A stretch of DNA of 64,000 bases from Paroedura picta (GCF_049243985.1 NC_135377.1:32193255-32257254), one strand, 5' to 3'. Shown: positions 11,606 through 24,118, counted from the first letter of the stretch. Notes: generated by a model from the sequence alone, not told the origin. Numbers and translations: made by a program.

Positions 11606-12193
11606 GTTGTTATTGTTGTTGTTATGTGCGAAGTCGTGTCCGACCCATCGCGACCCCATGGACAATGATCCTCCAGGCCTTCCTGTCCTCTACCATTCCC
11701 CGGAGTCCATTTAAGCTTGCACCTACTGCTTCAGTGACTCCATCCAGCCACCTCATTCTCTGTCGTCCCCTTCTTCTTTTGCCCTCGATCGCTCCCAGCA
11801 TTAGGCTCTTCTCCAGGGAGTCCTTCCTTCTCATGAGGTGGCCAAAGTATTTGAGTTTCATCTTCAGGATCTGGCCTTCTAAAGAGCAGTCAGGGCTGAT
11901 CTCCTCTAGGACTGACCGGTTTGTTCGCCTTGCAGTCCAAGGGACTCGCAAGAGTCTTCTCCAGCACCAGAGTTCAAAAGCCTCAATTCTTTGACGCTCG
12001 GCCTTCCTTATGGTCCAACTTTCGCAGCCATACATTGCAACTGGGAATACCATAGCCTTGACTAAACGCACTTTTGTTGGCAAGGTGATGTCTCTGCTTT
12101 TTAGGATGCTGTCTAGATTTGCCATAGCTTTCCTCCCCAGGAGCAAGCGTCTTTTAATTTCTTTGCTGCAGTCCCCATCTGCAGTGATCTTGG
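11606..12193 (-). mobile_element. BovB 3' end with 11-bp target duplication
   Basis: The reverse complement matches the last ~590 bp of the intact BovB. A frame of about 190 residues is still open, covering SKITADGDCSKEIKRRLL to GRTRLRT. The 11-bp repeat AGTTATTACAT flanks it at 11595-11605 and 12194-12204. Few differences from the intact copy suggest a fairly recent 5'-truncated insertion. Confidence 0.93.
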
Positions 12194-12204
12194 AGTTATT
12201 ACAT

Positions 12205-12973
12205 ACCATCATGCTATGGTATGTAATAGGTATAATTTCATCATACCTTTTTAAGCATTGTGGAAATTTTAAGGACTCGTCGGTTCTGTCTCATAATTTT
12301 AACCTGAGATTGTCTCACACATAACCCATTCATCTGCAAGCAGTTAACAATGTTCATTCTAAAATTTGAGCCTTGCTCCCAATTTTTAATGTCATGTTTA
12401 GCTGTTCCAATCTCTCCATAGTCTAAATGTGCCCTACTTCAAACACAGTTTATTTTGGCAGCTGTATAACATCTGCTCAGAATATTATGGGAATGCTTTA
12501 AACTAAAGTTCCAAAATTATGTGTTTAGTTCAGATTTAATAAGGCAGTTATTTGCATTGGTAAACTTAAAATCAGTCACTGAAAATAGAGCTAATGAAGA
12601 TCAACAATTACATGATGGAAATAATTTGCTTACTGTGTTGTCCTCAAGTCTCTCTAAATAGGTCTTATCATACGTGAAGATTTAATAAATCAGGATGTGG
12701 AAAAACAGAATAAAACATGCCTGGCACAACAGGTGTGTTCTGCAATCAATTATTTGCATTTTATAACTGCACTGGAAAAGTCATTGACAAATGGAAACAT
12801 CAGTACCCATGAATGCTTAGAATATATATATTTATAACATCAATTTATACTGGAGTTCCCTACCTACATTCCCATTGTTTGGCAATGTTATTCAGGTAGA
12901 CAGTGTGCATGCTGTTGTGTATATTCCATGTCTATTCCACTTTAGTAGTGTGTATATTTGCCCAAATCTCAAA
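12205..12973. other. No gene seen
   Basis: AT-rich, unique-looking sequence after the BovB target duplication. Confidence 0.5.
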
Positions 12974-14215
12974 GTTATTTATTTATTTAATTAGATTTTT
13001 ATACTGTCCTTTCCCTATGGCCCAGGGCGGTTCACATGGAACATTTTAGGAAACATAGAACATTGTATTAAGTAATAGTCACAACATAACAGTAACAGTT
13101 CTAACAATAAATAAAGATGTTTAACAGCTTACTATAATTAATTCATTAAACATTTCAGTAGAACAGCCCCTAGGGAGGACATAATCCTTCAGATTATGGA
13201 GGGTATGGCTTGAGGGGGACTGCCAGATGTTTTTTAGGTCAGATGTTTTGAGGTCAGATTAACCTCAGTCAAATGCCTGGTGGAGGAGCTCCCTTTTGTA
13301 GGCCCTGCATAAGTTCGACCAGGGCCCTGGTCGACCAGGGCCCTGATCTCTTCAGGAAGCTCGTTCTACCATGTGAGAAGGCTCTGATCCTTGTTGACGT
13401 CCAGCGTACTTCTTTGGGGTCAGAGATTACTAGCTAATTGGCGGTGGTAGAGCGTAGTGCTCTTTTGGGGGTATAGACAGAGAGATGGTTTCTCAGGTAA
13501 ACTGGGCCAGACCACGTATGCCTTGAAGGTAATTTCCAGAACCTTAAACCTAATCTGGAATTCAGTTGGGAGCCAGTTGAGTTGTTGGAGTACTGGCTGG
13601 ATGTGGGATCTCCATGGTGTATTTGTGAAGATCCTGGCCAAGGCATTCTGAATCAATTGCAGTTTCCAGGTTGAGGATAAGGGTAGGCCTGTATAGAGTG
13701 AGTTGCAGAAATCCAGCCTAGAAATTACCATCACATGGATCATGGAGGCTAGGTGTTCTGGGGCCAAATAGGGCGCTAGTAGCTTGGCTTGGTGTAGGTG
13801 ATAGAAGGCCTGCTGCGCTACTCTCATGACCTGCACCATGAGAGGATCACATCCACGTTTCTGGCAGAATGGGCTACTGTTAGTCACACTCTGTCCGGGT
13901 TGGGTAAGCATGCCTGCTTGCTTGGTCCCTTCTTACCCAGCTACAGGACCCTTGAAGGGTTGAGCTTCAAACAACTTTGCTTGAGCCACTTTGTCACTGC
14001 TTCCACCATCTGGCTAAGGATTCTGGGAGAGACTCAGGGCAGTCATCCATCAGGAGGAAGAACTGGGTGTAATCCACATATTGGTGGCTTCCCAGCCCAT
14101 GCCTCTGCATTAGCTGGGCAAGAGGGCGCATGAATAAGATAGGAGAGAGGAACGCTCCTTAGGGGACTCCACATATGAACTGGTGGCGATTAGATACTCT
14201 CTCTCCTATTTCTAT
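12974..14215 (-). mobile_element. L2-clade LINE remnant (reverse transcriptase part)
   Basis: The minus strand ends with an AT-rich L2 tail after a GAACCGCCCTGGGCC motif. Upstream it encodes AFYHLHQAKLLAPYLAPEHL, ISRLDFCNSLYTGLP, LQLIQNALARI and HIQPVLQQLNWLPTEFQIRF, the L2 C-terminal region. Further upstream there is a reverse-transcriptase segment resembling LRPLAQLMQRHGLGSHQY with a degenerate YVDYTQ box in place of YADDTQ. Frames are broken in several places, so it is long inactive. A rearranged GACCAGGGCCCTGGTCGACC duplication lies at 13317-13345. Confidence 0.85.
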
Positions 14216-14508
14216 CTTCTGTCTGCGATATTATGTATCCATATAATAGTTTAGGACTAATGTATTTATTTACTCGTGTTATTTATAGTTTACCTTTCTC
14301 TCTGAGACTCAAAGTGAGTTTGCAATTATACCAAGATTACAGAGTGTAAAACAATATAATTAACAGGATGGGACACCCAGTGAATAACACAATAGAATTG
14401 GATCTGGGACAAAGCAGAAATCTGAACAGATCTAAAACAAAACATAAGAATTAACATGATTAATTAAAAGATGCAGAAATCTGTGTCTTGATTGGCTCAG
14501 TTGGAGAC

Positions 14509-14678
14509 TTCCTAGTCCTTTGAGTACACTTCCTCCCCGTTTGCCTTCTGATGAAGAACAACTAGGACTCTCTCTTTCTCTTCTCTCTCTCTTTACAAAG
14601 TTATTTCAATGCTTAATAAAGCTATTTATTTTTAAGTAGCCAGTGCTTTGTCCTTTGCACATTTAAACTCTGGCAACA
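14509..14678 (+). repeat. LTR-like fossil fragment, pair of 25647-25819
   Basis: It shares with 25647-25819 an ordered series: CCTTTGAGTA, CTTCTGATGAAGAACA, a CT-rich run, an AATAAAGCTA polyadenylation-like motif and an end CTGGCAACA. The layout suggests the 3' part of an LTR of unknown family. It is old and incomplete. Confidence 0.35.
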
Positions 14679-14739
14679 TAGATGAACAAAACTGTCATGG
14701 CAGACAATAGGAGGAAAGGTAGTCTTGAAGACCAAAGCC

Positions 14740-15060
14740 ATGAATTTTGAATAGATAGTGGTCCAACCATGGTTCTGGGCAAATTTCGGCCCTGACACCA
14801 AACCTACCACATAGGCTTAGTGCTTCTTCCTTGTATTGGGCCAGTCACGATTTGAGAGAGACCCAAGGCAGTTAAAGAAGCTAAAACATCCTGAGCTGGT
14901 CCCAGTATCCTTGGAATGAATGTTGAAGTCCCCCATAGTGATCAGTTTAAGAGTCTCCATTACCACATCCGACAATACTTTTTCCTCATAGAGAATGTCC
15001 ACTGGGGAACATGGTGGCTGGTAGACAAGGAGTAGCCATAATATGTCTTAACGTAAGGAA
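14740..15060 (-). repeat. LINE endonuclease remnant, probably L2
   Basis: The minus strand reads LKLITMGDFNIHSKDTG, the GDFNIH motif of LINE endonucleases. It has the same orientation as the L2 reverse transcriptase at 12974-14215 and lies on its 5' side, so the two may be one element interrupted by the insert at about 14250-14690. Confidence 0.5.
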
Positions 15061-15106
15061 CACACAATTCATGCGACTGGCAGACTACATATCCTTATCC
15101 ATGGTT

Positions 15107-15629
15107 CCTCTATATATTTATGAAACTGTCCCTGGGGTGGAGTGAGTCCGGCTGCCCGAGGTGGAATAGGGCCAATCAGGGTGAGGACTACAAAGCTGGC
15201 CACACACTGATAGGCCCAGCCGGAATAACTCCCACCCTCCCTTGACCGGCGCTTGCCCCAGCCTCAGAAGCACACCTGACTGCCTTAGCTAAAGAGCAGC
15301 TCGGCAGTGGCATCCCTGCTGAGGGGGGGGGGGTCTTTCCTGCATGACGAAAGGCCTCCCCTGGCTAAGGGGTGGCTCTTCACTGGTGCATCTGGTGGGG
15401 GGCACTCCATGCCTCCTTGCCCTGGGAGGGCCTTCCGCCGACTCGTGGATGCGGCAAGAGAGCTTCCCGCCCTACCAGACGCCTCTCAGCCCACTCCTAC
15501 TAGGGGACCTTCCACCATGGACAGTCGACGAATAGGTAAGCTTGGGGGAGGGGGGCCCTTCCCCCTTCCCTTATCCTTCCCCCTTCTCCCCTTTCAAAGC
15601 TCATTTTTTATAAATGAGCTTGGCTGCTA
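15107..15629 (+). mobile_element. GC-rich non-autonomous Helitron-like element
   Basis: The right end has a perfect 10-bp hairpin (AAGCTCATTT / AAATGAGCTT, loop TTTAT) at 15596-15620, followed by GGCTG and CTAGT, the Helitron 3' signature. The left end is placed at TCCTCTATATATTTATG because of the abrupt change from AT-rich to GC-rich sequence. No Rep/helicase is encoded. The flanking A-T pair expected for a Helitron is not clear, so the ends are tentative. Confidence 0.5.
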
Positions 15630-15661
15630 GTACTTAACATAAGACCAAAATCATCTTTTGA

Positions 15662-15938
15662 GAGCCAGTTTGGTGTAGTGGTTAGGAGTGCGGACTTCTA
15701 ATCTGGCATGCCAGGTTTGATTCTGCGCTCCCCCACATGCAACCAGCTGGGATACCTTGGGCTCGCCACGGCACTGATAAAACTGTTCTGACTGGGCAGT
15801 GATATCAGCACTCTGTCAGCCTCACCCACCCCACAGGGTGTCTGTTGTGGGGAGAGGAATGGGAAGGCAACTGTAAGCCGCTTTGAGCCTCCTTCGGGTA
15901 GGGAAAAGCGGCATATAAGAACCAACTCTTCTTCTTCA
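15662..15938 (+). repeat. tRNA-derived SINE (GAGCCAGTTTGGTGTAG family)
   Basis: A complete-looking copy from the GAGCCAGTTTGGTGTAGTGG head to the AAGAACCAACTCTTCTTCTT tail. It contains B-box-like GGTTTGATTCTG. Confidence 0.92.
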
Positions 15939-17555
15939 TCATCTTGATGGATTGACTACATAGTCAGAAGTTCAAAAGGCAATTTTCTGATGTTTAGTCA
16001 GAATTGCTAGCCAGTATGAACAAGTACCTCTAAGACTTTCTAAATGACAAGCTGGCCCCTGAATGAAGATTCTTTTTGAAATAAGCTAGTATGCCAACTG
16101 CACTGAATTAACTGTATTTAAAAACATATTAACTAAGTAAGCCATTCTCTGTCATAGTAAATAATTAGAAGGAAGGGGAAAGGATTAAGATATAACATCA
16201 TGTTTCATTAGGACAACAGTTTATATGTGCACACAAACTCTGCATTTCTATATTTAAATGTAGGATCAGTGCTATTGTGCTACCGTAGGCACATGCTTAC
16301 TTGTAAGATACACGTTGGAAGAAAGGGCAGTGTTCCAGAGTATTTGTAGCAACTCAACCTGTTGCGAGCAAAACTAAGGCAGGGTGGGGAGCTGGTTCTG
16401 AATCAGCAGTTGTATAAGGAAGTTTGCACCACAATTCATCTTACTCTGTAAAGATAAAACATGAGCGACATGCCCTTGACCACCAGCAGTGTTGCAAAGA
16501 AGTAGAGGTCAGGTCAGCAGTTCCCTTTCATTGCAAAGAGGACTGTATGTGGCTCTGATGCCAGTGTGGCTGCTTTGATACCCTTGATCCCTTATAACTC
16601 CACCATTTTGGTAATTAGAATTCCCAGTGACATATCTTCAACAGAAAAGGAAAACTCACAATGGTGGTATAGGAAAATGTAAGCGTGATACATGTTGCAA
16701 GCCTTTGGTAGGATATTCATTTAGATAATGAACACTGAGTCAGATGTTTCTATTTAAGAGGTCAGCAAGTCAAAGAGGCAAGTCATTTTTTATGGGAGAA
16801 GCGGGTATTTCAACTATTCCGCACTTATGTTTTCTACCAGCCAAGCAGACATCATAACACACAGGATTTTATCACCTCCATGAGCCTCTTTGGTATACTT
16901 TGGCCATTCATGAGAGTTCTGAGTTTTACCCAGAAAGCTGATGTCATTTTGTTGAGCTTTATGGGAGAAATAATTTTGAAGCCTGAAAATGCAAACCTGT
17001 TTTCTCCTTCCCATGTAAAGACACAGCAACCTCTTTGTAAAGAAGCCAACCTAGCTATTCCTCATCAACTTGCTGTAAGAAATTAATAGTGGGGGTGGGT
17101 GGGGGTGGGATTACTGGGGCCAAAACATTAATTGAAATTTTAATTATCGTAGGCAGATAATTCAAGGCACAACTACTTAGGAATCAAAGTTCTTAAGAAA
17201 GTGTACTTAGACTGAAATTCCTCTTTATAACTTTATTTTTGTTTTCCCTTTATCCCAATTATTACAGCTTCACCATCTGATCAAAGATCCTCCTTTTCTT
17301 CCTCCCCCCCCCCACACACATCAGTAAAAAAAATAGTATTATATTACAGTGCAGAAACTCAATCAGCAGTGGCTTTGGGTGTTCAGACTAAAAAAATAAA
17401 CATGTCAACACCATGTTAATGGCTACAAATGTCCCAAACGTGCCACCACTCTACATTATTGTTTGACCAATGCAACCCATCCGTTCTTGCCCTCTCATGC
17501 CAATTCTGAGGCAAGAACATACCTCTTGCTGCTGACACCTGCTGCTGTCAAGCTT
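15939..17555. other. No gene seen
   Basis: Unique AT-rich sequence with a G-run near 17088-17110 and a C/CA-run near 17303-17320. Overlapping short frames at 16814-17086 were not recognised as any protein. Confidence 0.45.
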
Positions 17556-18112
17556 TTATGATGGCCAGATTTTTCCATTGGCCATGGTCTCTAGGAGATA
17601 TCGAAAAGTTCCTTTTGAAAAGATTTGCATCTGCCATGTTGATAAACCACTCAGTTATGCATTTGCTTTTATACTGTCCACTATTCTCTAAGCAATGTGC
17701 TTATTTGATGAGCCTTGCTTTGCAGGAATCTAATGACTCACCCGAGCAATATATTAAAATTCTATTAGCTGATTAGATTCCTAAAGTTACTGAGCATGTA
17801 AAGAGTATTGGGCTATTATACTCCAAAAAAGGGTACAGTCTTACAGATTATGAAAAAATTGCATGATATATTAATGCTTAGATAATCACTCTAGATCTCC
17901 CACAGATAATAAAGTGATAAAAAGTTTGACAAATTAAGAGGACTGATATAGTAATTGAACCCTTTATATAGAGATATAAATGTTAATTTTTAAAAATTTT
18001 AATTAGTTTCTGTAACTATGCCTTATTTTATTATGGGTTTGATGTAACCCCATTTATTTTATGCAAAGCCTCCTTTCTCTTATGGCATGCCAATAAAGGT
18101 TTTTATGTAACA
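17556..18112 (+). repeat. Possible non-LTR retrotransposon 3' end
   Basis: It encodes a short frame with NHSVMHLLLYCPLFSKQCAY, like the Cys/His-containing C-terminus of several LINE families, and ends in a GCATGCCAATAAAGGTTTTT tail. Heavily decayed. The family is uncertain. Confidence 0.4.
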
Positions 18113-20617
18113 TAACGTAATGTGCACCTAATGCCATACCAGCAGCAAAGCCCATCATGAAGCCCATTTTTACTCGGTTTAAAAGCTGGGTTGAGACTGC
18201 CCATATGGGCCCACTGTCACAGGCATCTCTGTTGTGTGGGTCATTACCTAAATTAGTGGTTTCTTTACATTCCATGTGGTAGCTCAAGCAATAGGTCCTT
18301 TAACCTTGAATGAGAGGTGGCAGAAGAAAGGTAGCTGCATTATAAATTGCATATAGAAAGCGTACACATGTGTGTGAAATACAAGCTAATTTGCAAAGTC
18401 AGTGCTAAAAAGAAGAGAACAGCAACTGTTGATAAACATTTAAAACAATATAACAAAGGCAACATTAGTTCTAGACAACTATTTGTGCAAATGTTCAAGG
18501 ATATTCATTCTTTCACTATAGCCTTATGAAGTTCATTGCATTTCTCATATAGGAATGTGAACTCTTCCCATCTGGAATGCCAGCTTTTTTTGTGTGATAA
18601 CCCATCCTGGAATGAAATAGAGGGTGATTAAAGAGTTGCTGACTTTCAGTTCTTCAAAGATTATTTCTTGAATGTGTAAGCAAATCAGTGGGTCTCAGCA
18701 TGTTTCTTGGGTTGGCTCAAAATTAGTTTGAATGTTCAGGCATACACTTGAGTCTAAGCTTTTAATATTCCAATAGAAATCTGGTCTACAGTATTGTATA
18801 TGTGAGACTGTGGGAAATTGAGCTCAATTCCTGCACTCACAAGAAGAATTGAGCAAGTGGATGTTCCACCCCCATAATCAAATTGACTTCCTTTTTATGC
18901 CAGGAAACTATAGAATATGTTTCATCAACTCATGTTGTACATTACAGGAACTAACTGAGGGTTGGTGGCAGCAATATTATCACTGTTTGTTGTGACAAAA
19001 TGCCCTAAAACAATCCTGATGTTACAAATATGCAACTTAGAATGGCCCATAACAGGAGTGCAGGGTTGCCAGAGTGGGGGGCTGGGGTGACAAAAGCTAG
19101 CAGATCACTGAGGCCTTCATCATGCTGTATTAATAGAATCTATTTACTTTTTTCTTGACTTCTAATACTGTTGAGCATTGCAGCCAATAGGGGCATAAGG
19201 AAGGAAGTAAACAGGAATTCTTCTGATTCTGTTGGTCCAGCCTTTCTGCAACATTTACTATAGGCTGAAAGAAACCTTGTTTCTCAGATCCTGCTTTACC
19301 TATTGCAGCAAACAAACAAAAACCTTTTACTGACTTTTCCCTAATTCATCTTCTTTTCTACATCATTCTACTGTTCCATTTGGCTGTTCCTTTCCTGATA
19401 TGCCATCTCTCCCTCCTCCATTTTCCAGTCTTGTTCTCAGCTTCTTCTCATTCATCCTGGTTGGTAATCCAATTTGAGTGCAAGGGAAAAAAGGCGGACT
19501 ATAAATTATGTAAATAAAATAAAAGCTAGAACATACTTTTTAATTTTATAAAAAGAAGGAGCAAGTTAATATTTTCCTCATAATCTATCAAAATAATAAT
19601 AGCATGTTTTCCCTTCTACCCTTTCCATGTATGACAGTGAAATCTTAATCTGCTTTAAGGGTTACAAATGAGGAACAGACATTAGAACTTCTATTGCAAA
19701 TAGGGAGGGGGATATCTGAAGATAGTACAGGTCAGCATATTGCAATTCCTTTCCATTTTGGCCCTGGAATTCCTATGACCGTCCTGAAGTTGATGGGCAA
19801 TGTTGAGATTCCTGATTTTATTTTCTGATGAATTATACCTACCACAGATTATTTTGCTATTATAGATGCATAATATAAGCCAGACAAGTTGTTTTGTTAT
19901 AATTTTTTATTTGGATCAGGGTTGTAGTGGCTTTTTGCCCAGTGGCCCATGGTGACTTTTGGCAGTCCTGCATGAGTGGTTAATGAAAGTAAAACAACTA
20001 GATTTGAGTCCAATAGAACCTTAGACACCAAGAAGATTTTCAGGGTATAAACTTTCCAGAGTCAAAGCTCCTTTTGCCAAACCTGTATAGTAAGTGACCT
20101 ACATACTGATGAAATCAATGACCTATGAACAAAATAGGGACACTTCCAGAACTGATTCATTATGCTCAAGAGTTGTGTAGAGAATGTTTATATATTTTAT
20201 CTTTCATTACTTTAAGACACAATAGATTTAGTAGACAGAAAGAAAACATTGATTTATCACATGATAATCTGGGTTTTTTTTTAACACTGGTGTGCATTGC
20301 CTACTAATTTAATTCTGTGATATATTGAGAAATTAAATGGTATTTAAAAGTCCACAGCAATTGTATTTTAGCATGGTAGATAGTTTAAAGTTAATCATTA
20401 AAATCCAATAAAACCCATCTGAGGTAGAAAATAATTATGGTAAGTAATGTTGGCAAAAATTTTAAAATCTTTGTTCTACTATTAATAAAAGAAAATCTAT
20501 AGGCCTAAAGCTAATGATATCTACATTTCAATAAATCTGTATGGTTCCCTGTTGTTAAATAAATTATACGCCTGGCATCATGATCCAAAAATTTGCCTGA
20601 AATCAATAGCTTTAATG
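18113..20617. other. No gene seen; small repeat pieces
   Basis: Mostly unique. An L2-like 3' end (AGGCGGACTATAAATTATG) is at about 19470-19525, and a fragment of the fold-back family (GATTTGAGTCCAATAGAACC) at about 20000-20080. Confidence 0.45.
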
Positions 20618-21044
20618 TAAGATGTCCATCTGTCTCGACTTCTGTAGGACACTCACGCCTTCCAGGACATTGTCCCACATTCCGTCTGGGTCCTTTAAAG
20701 CCCCGCTTCCACCTCCTCTTGCAGCGCCATGGACAATGGCCCAGCCGGAGCCCCTTCCCTGCCTCCCTCTCTACCTGCCTGCCGGCCAGCAGGATGGCCT
20801 GCAACAGTGCTCTGCCCTGGCTGGTCCTGTGGCTGGCCTGTGGAGGCACACAAGGCAGAAGCCCACCCACAGCCCCCACCTAACCTGCGCCAATGGAGGC
20901 CACGCAGGCGCACAAGACGGTTTTGTGAAAGAGGCGCTTGGGGGGGTGACAGTGAGCCCAGTCAGAGGGAGGGAGCCCAGGAGGCTGCCACCACTGCCAC
21001 AGCACCGGGTCCCGCCTTACCTCCCTTCAACTCTGGTCACCTTA
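20618..21044. mobile_element. GC-rich hAT-type non-autonomous element
   Basis: The ends TAAGATGTCCA and (complement) TAAGGTGACCA are similar, and related to the MITE at 2752-2972. Flanks CTTTAATG (20610-20617) and CTTTAATT (21045-21052) agree at 7 of 8 bases, fitting a decayed hAT duplication. The body is far more GC-rich than its surroundings. Overlapping open frames there look like base-composition artefacts. Confidence 0.65.
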
Positions 21045-21052
21045 CTTTAATT

Positions 21053-22419
21053 TAACATTTCCAGAATACAAGCATGATTCACCTTTGCTGCATATCTACC
21101 CCAGTGAACTTGTAAGTCTGATGGAAAATTCTTGATTTCCTTTATCAGACTCTAAACAACAATAATAGGATATCACTGAACATCAAGATCAACCACTTCT
21201 AAAGAGGAAGAATCATGGCTGAAACTGTATAAAATGCCCTTCGATCCAGTGAAGAATTTAACAGATTGCCAACGTAGCACTAGATAAGATCTACATTCAA
21301 ATAGAGACAAAAAAGTACATATGTCATTCTTTGAAGAAAGGGCTGAACAAAATGTAGATATGAAAATAGAAATTATTCTAAGTTGTTGTCTAGTCAGAAT
21401 ATGTCCCAGGTACATTAATCTTTACCGTCAAACTTTCTGTGGAAGGATACTGACCACATTGTATGCATACATTTTTGATAATTATTCTATGAGTCTCCAC
21501 CACACAATCATACAACCTGTTTCAGTCCTCTGCCATTTACACTAGAAAATATGAATTTTTAATGGCCAGCTTCAATTGGAGGTGCAGCTTGAGGCTAATA
21601 TGGGAGGTCTAAAATGAAAACCTAATAATAAAAATAAATATTGCCTAGTGGTTAAGTTCAATGCACTACAAATATTATTCTTAGAAGACTTAGGAAGTTT
21701 GCAAGTTTGCGGATACACAAAGCTTCCCAATAAATATTACAACTTTCACTGCAGCCATCTTGTTTAAAAACATTAAAGGAAATTTCAAACAGGAAAATAG
21801 GCTTATAGGCATCTAAAGGAAAACTGACACCACATATATTTGCATATATGTATGTATGCTGCTGTTAATGTAAAGAGATGATACACAACCTGACCACCTC
21901 TAAAGAATAAAACTTAGAGAGTAAACACATAGATCTTACAATAATTCAAACCCTTTCCCACAGTTCTCTCCTACCAAGGAATCATCAGAGAGTTCCCAGA
22001 TGTTTAACAGACATCTAGGTTTATTGCCAAGGTCAGCATTTCTGTTTTATATCATATTCGGATCCTGAGTAAGGTGGTGCATGTATTGTGTTACTGCACA
22101 TGCAAGTGATGCAGGGGACTCATTTCAGGCATGGCAGAGTTTGTGCAAATGGGGGCAGATCAAAGTCAGTCAAAACTGTCTTGTCTACCTCTTGAGTGCA
22201 GTTAAGGAATGGCAGTTCAGGCTGAGAATGTTAATTCAAACAAGTTACACACTGAAGAAATGCATTTTACTGGAAAGTCAAATCATGTTAAATTTGCCAA
22301 CTACTCCACATTTCATTAGGCAAAGAATAGTTTTAAAATATATTTTACTCATGACATTGATATTAGAAGAAGTAATAATGGTCCTTCGCAGCATATCTGT
22401 AACAGCAGGAGCTGTTATA
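21053..22419. other. No gene seen
   Basis: AT-rich unique sequence with short frames only. Confidence 0.5.
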
Positions 22420-23600
22420 TAGATTTTGCTAAGGGCTAAGTGGGCAGAGAGTGGGTGTGGCCTGTCAGAGGCAGGGCCCAATCGGGATGCGCAAAACACG
22501 TCCCGACTGGGCCATGCCTCTGACAGGTCACACCCACTCAGGACTTTGGCCCAATCATTGGGCCAAAGTTCTGACAGGGCCCACCCACCCCAACCAGAGG
22601 CAAACTGGAGACATCGCTGCCAGACTGCCCCTGACCACTGCAGGGACAGAGGTCAGTGCCAGCCATTTTCGCCCCAAGGTTGCCCTAACTGTCCAACTGT
22701 AACTTCCCTCACTTTACCTCAGAACCCTAACAGATCTGGCAGGAGGCTGGTGAGTGCTCTCCCTCCCTCCCCCCTTCAGGCCTGCTGCGAAGGATCCTCT
22801 GATAGCCCCTGACTGAGGGGAGGGAGACGTTTCCAAGAGCAACGCAGGGGAGTCTGAGGGCAGGGGTGTGGGCACTCCTTTTGAGGGCAGAGAGCTTTCC
22901 CCTTCTGCCAAACAGTTGGCTGACAGGGAGGTCACAGAAAAGCCTCTTCTCACTTAAAATACTGCTGTGGCTGGCAATGCCGCTGGAGGGAAGAAACAGC
23001 CAAACAACTCTCTGCAGATTTGAGACCTACCACACAGGGTTGTTGTGCAGGTGAAACTGGAAGCAGTTGCAGAGGTTCTTTTGCCTCCTGTTTCATCTGT
23101 ACAACAACCCTGTGCAGCAGCCCTCAAGTGTTTCAACTCCACAACAACCTGCGTGGGAGGCCTTGAAACATTTAACCATAATTCTCCACAACCCTGTCCA
23201 AACTCCATAGCAACCCTTTCTGCCTGGGCAGCTGATCTTTATACTCTGCAGATGAGCTGTAATTCCAGGAGCTCTCCAGGTTCCACAAGAAGGTTGGCTA
23301 CCCCTGGGTTGGAGATATTCCTGGAGATTTGGATAAGGGCCTTAAAATCATACAATGCCTCAGAATCCGGCCTCCAAAGTTGCCATTTTTGCCTGCAGAG
23401 CTGATCATTATAATCTAGAGATGAGTAGCGATCTAGAGAGGAAGGTAGAGGCTGGGGTGGAGTGGTTGCGGGTGTGTCCCTCCTGGGCTATGGGCTTTGG
23501 CCAGCCCTTATCAGCAACTCTTTGTATTTTGGGGTGCAGAGAGACAGACAGATCAATATTAATATCAATCCTGCGATTCTGGAACGTTCAGGAAGATCTA
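22420..23600. repeat. Unclassified GC-rich insert with hairpins at its left end
   Basis: The composition changes abruptly at about 22430. The left end has a 39-bp arm hairpin (22449-22487 with 22501-22539) and a 13-bp hairpin at 22543-22569. Further right are short phrases common to reptile repeats (GGTTGGCTACCCCTGGGTTG, CCTGGAGATTTGG). No coding frame is supported. It may be one or several nested non-autonomous elements. Confidence 0.45.
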
Positions 23601-23734
23601 AATAAAGAATATTTACAGCCTGAAACTGTACATTGGAAACTACTTTGAGACACCTGAGGCCTGCTGGGTGCCTGTGAATCGAGGGATACATCTATTCAGG
23701 ACTTCAGGAAAGCTGATTTTCACAGTCTTAAAGG

Positions 23735-24112
23735 TATGTTGCGTAGAGTCCCATGGTCAGAAAGATGGGGGTCCAACAGGGCTGGGAGTTTCTTAGAAGT
23801 GAAATACTGAAGGCTCAATCACAAACAATTCCCTTGAGAAGAAAAGATGGAAGGAGTCTAAGGAAGCCAAGTTGGCTCCATAAGCAGTTGTCAAATGATT
23901 TGAGGAATAAAAAAGAGTCATTTAGGAAATGGAAGGAAGGCCTTATTACCAAGGATGAGTATAAAGAAATAACAAATAATTGTAGCGGGAGTGTTAGAAA
24001 AGCTAAAGCTCAATATGAGCTTAGGCTAGCAAGAAATGCTAAACATAAAAAAAAGGCTCCTGAATGTCTTAATTTCCTCTTTTGTTATGCCAAAATATGC
24101 CTTGGTAATCAA
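23735..24112 (+). repeat. CR1 LINE, pre-reverse-transcriptase part
   Basis: The frame reads WEFLRSEILKAQSQTIPLRR, KPSWLHKQLSNDLRNKKESF, RKWKEGLITKDEYKE and VRKAKAQYELRLARNAKHKK, the region between endonuclease and reverse transcriptase of CR1. It is cut off on the right where the SINE begins. Confidence 0.85.
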
Positions 24113-24118
24113 GAGAAA

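Noticed and set aside
15307-15630. Open frame of about 107 codons, Gly/Pro-rich
   Set aside because: It sits inside the Helitron-like insert, is low-complexity, and has no recognisable domain.
16814-17086. Overlapping short frames on both strands, considered as a processed ribosomal-protein pseudogene
   Set aside because: I could not align them convincingly with any ribosomal protein, and there is no poly(A) tail or target duplication.
20593-21055. Several overlapping long open frames on both strands in a GC-rich block
   Set aside because: The frames overlap in all directions, lack splice or domain evidence, and fall within a hAT-type element; few stops are expected in GC-rich DNA.
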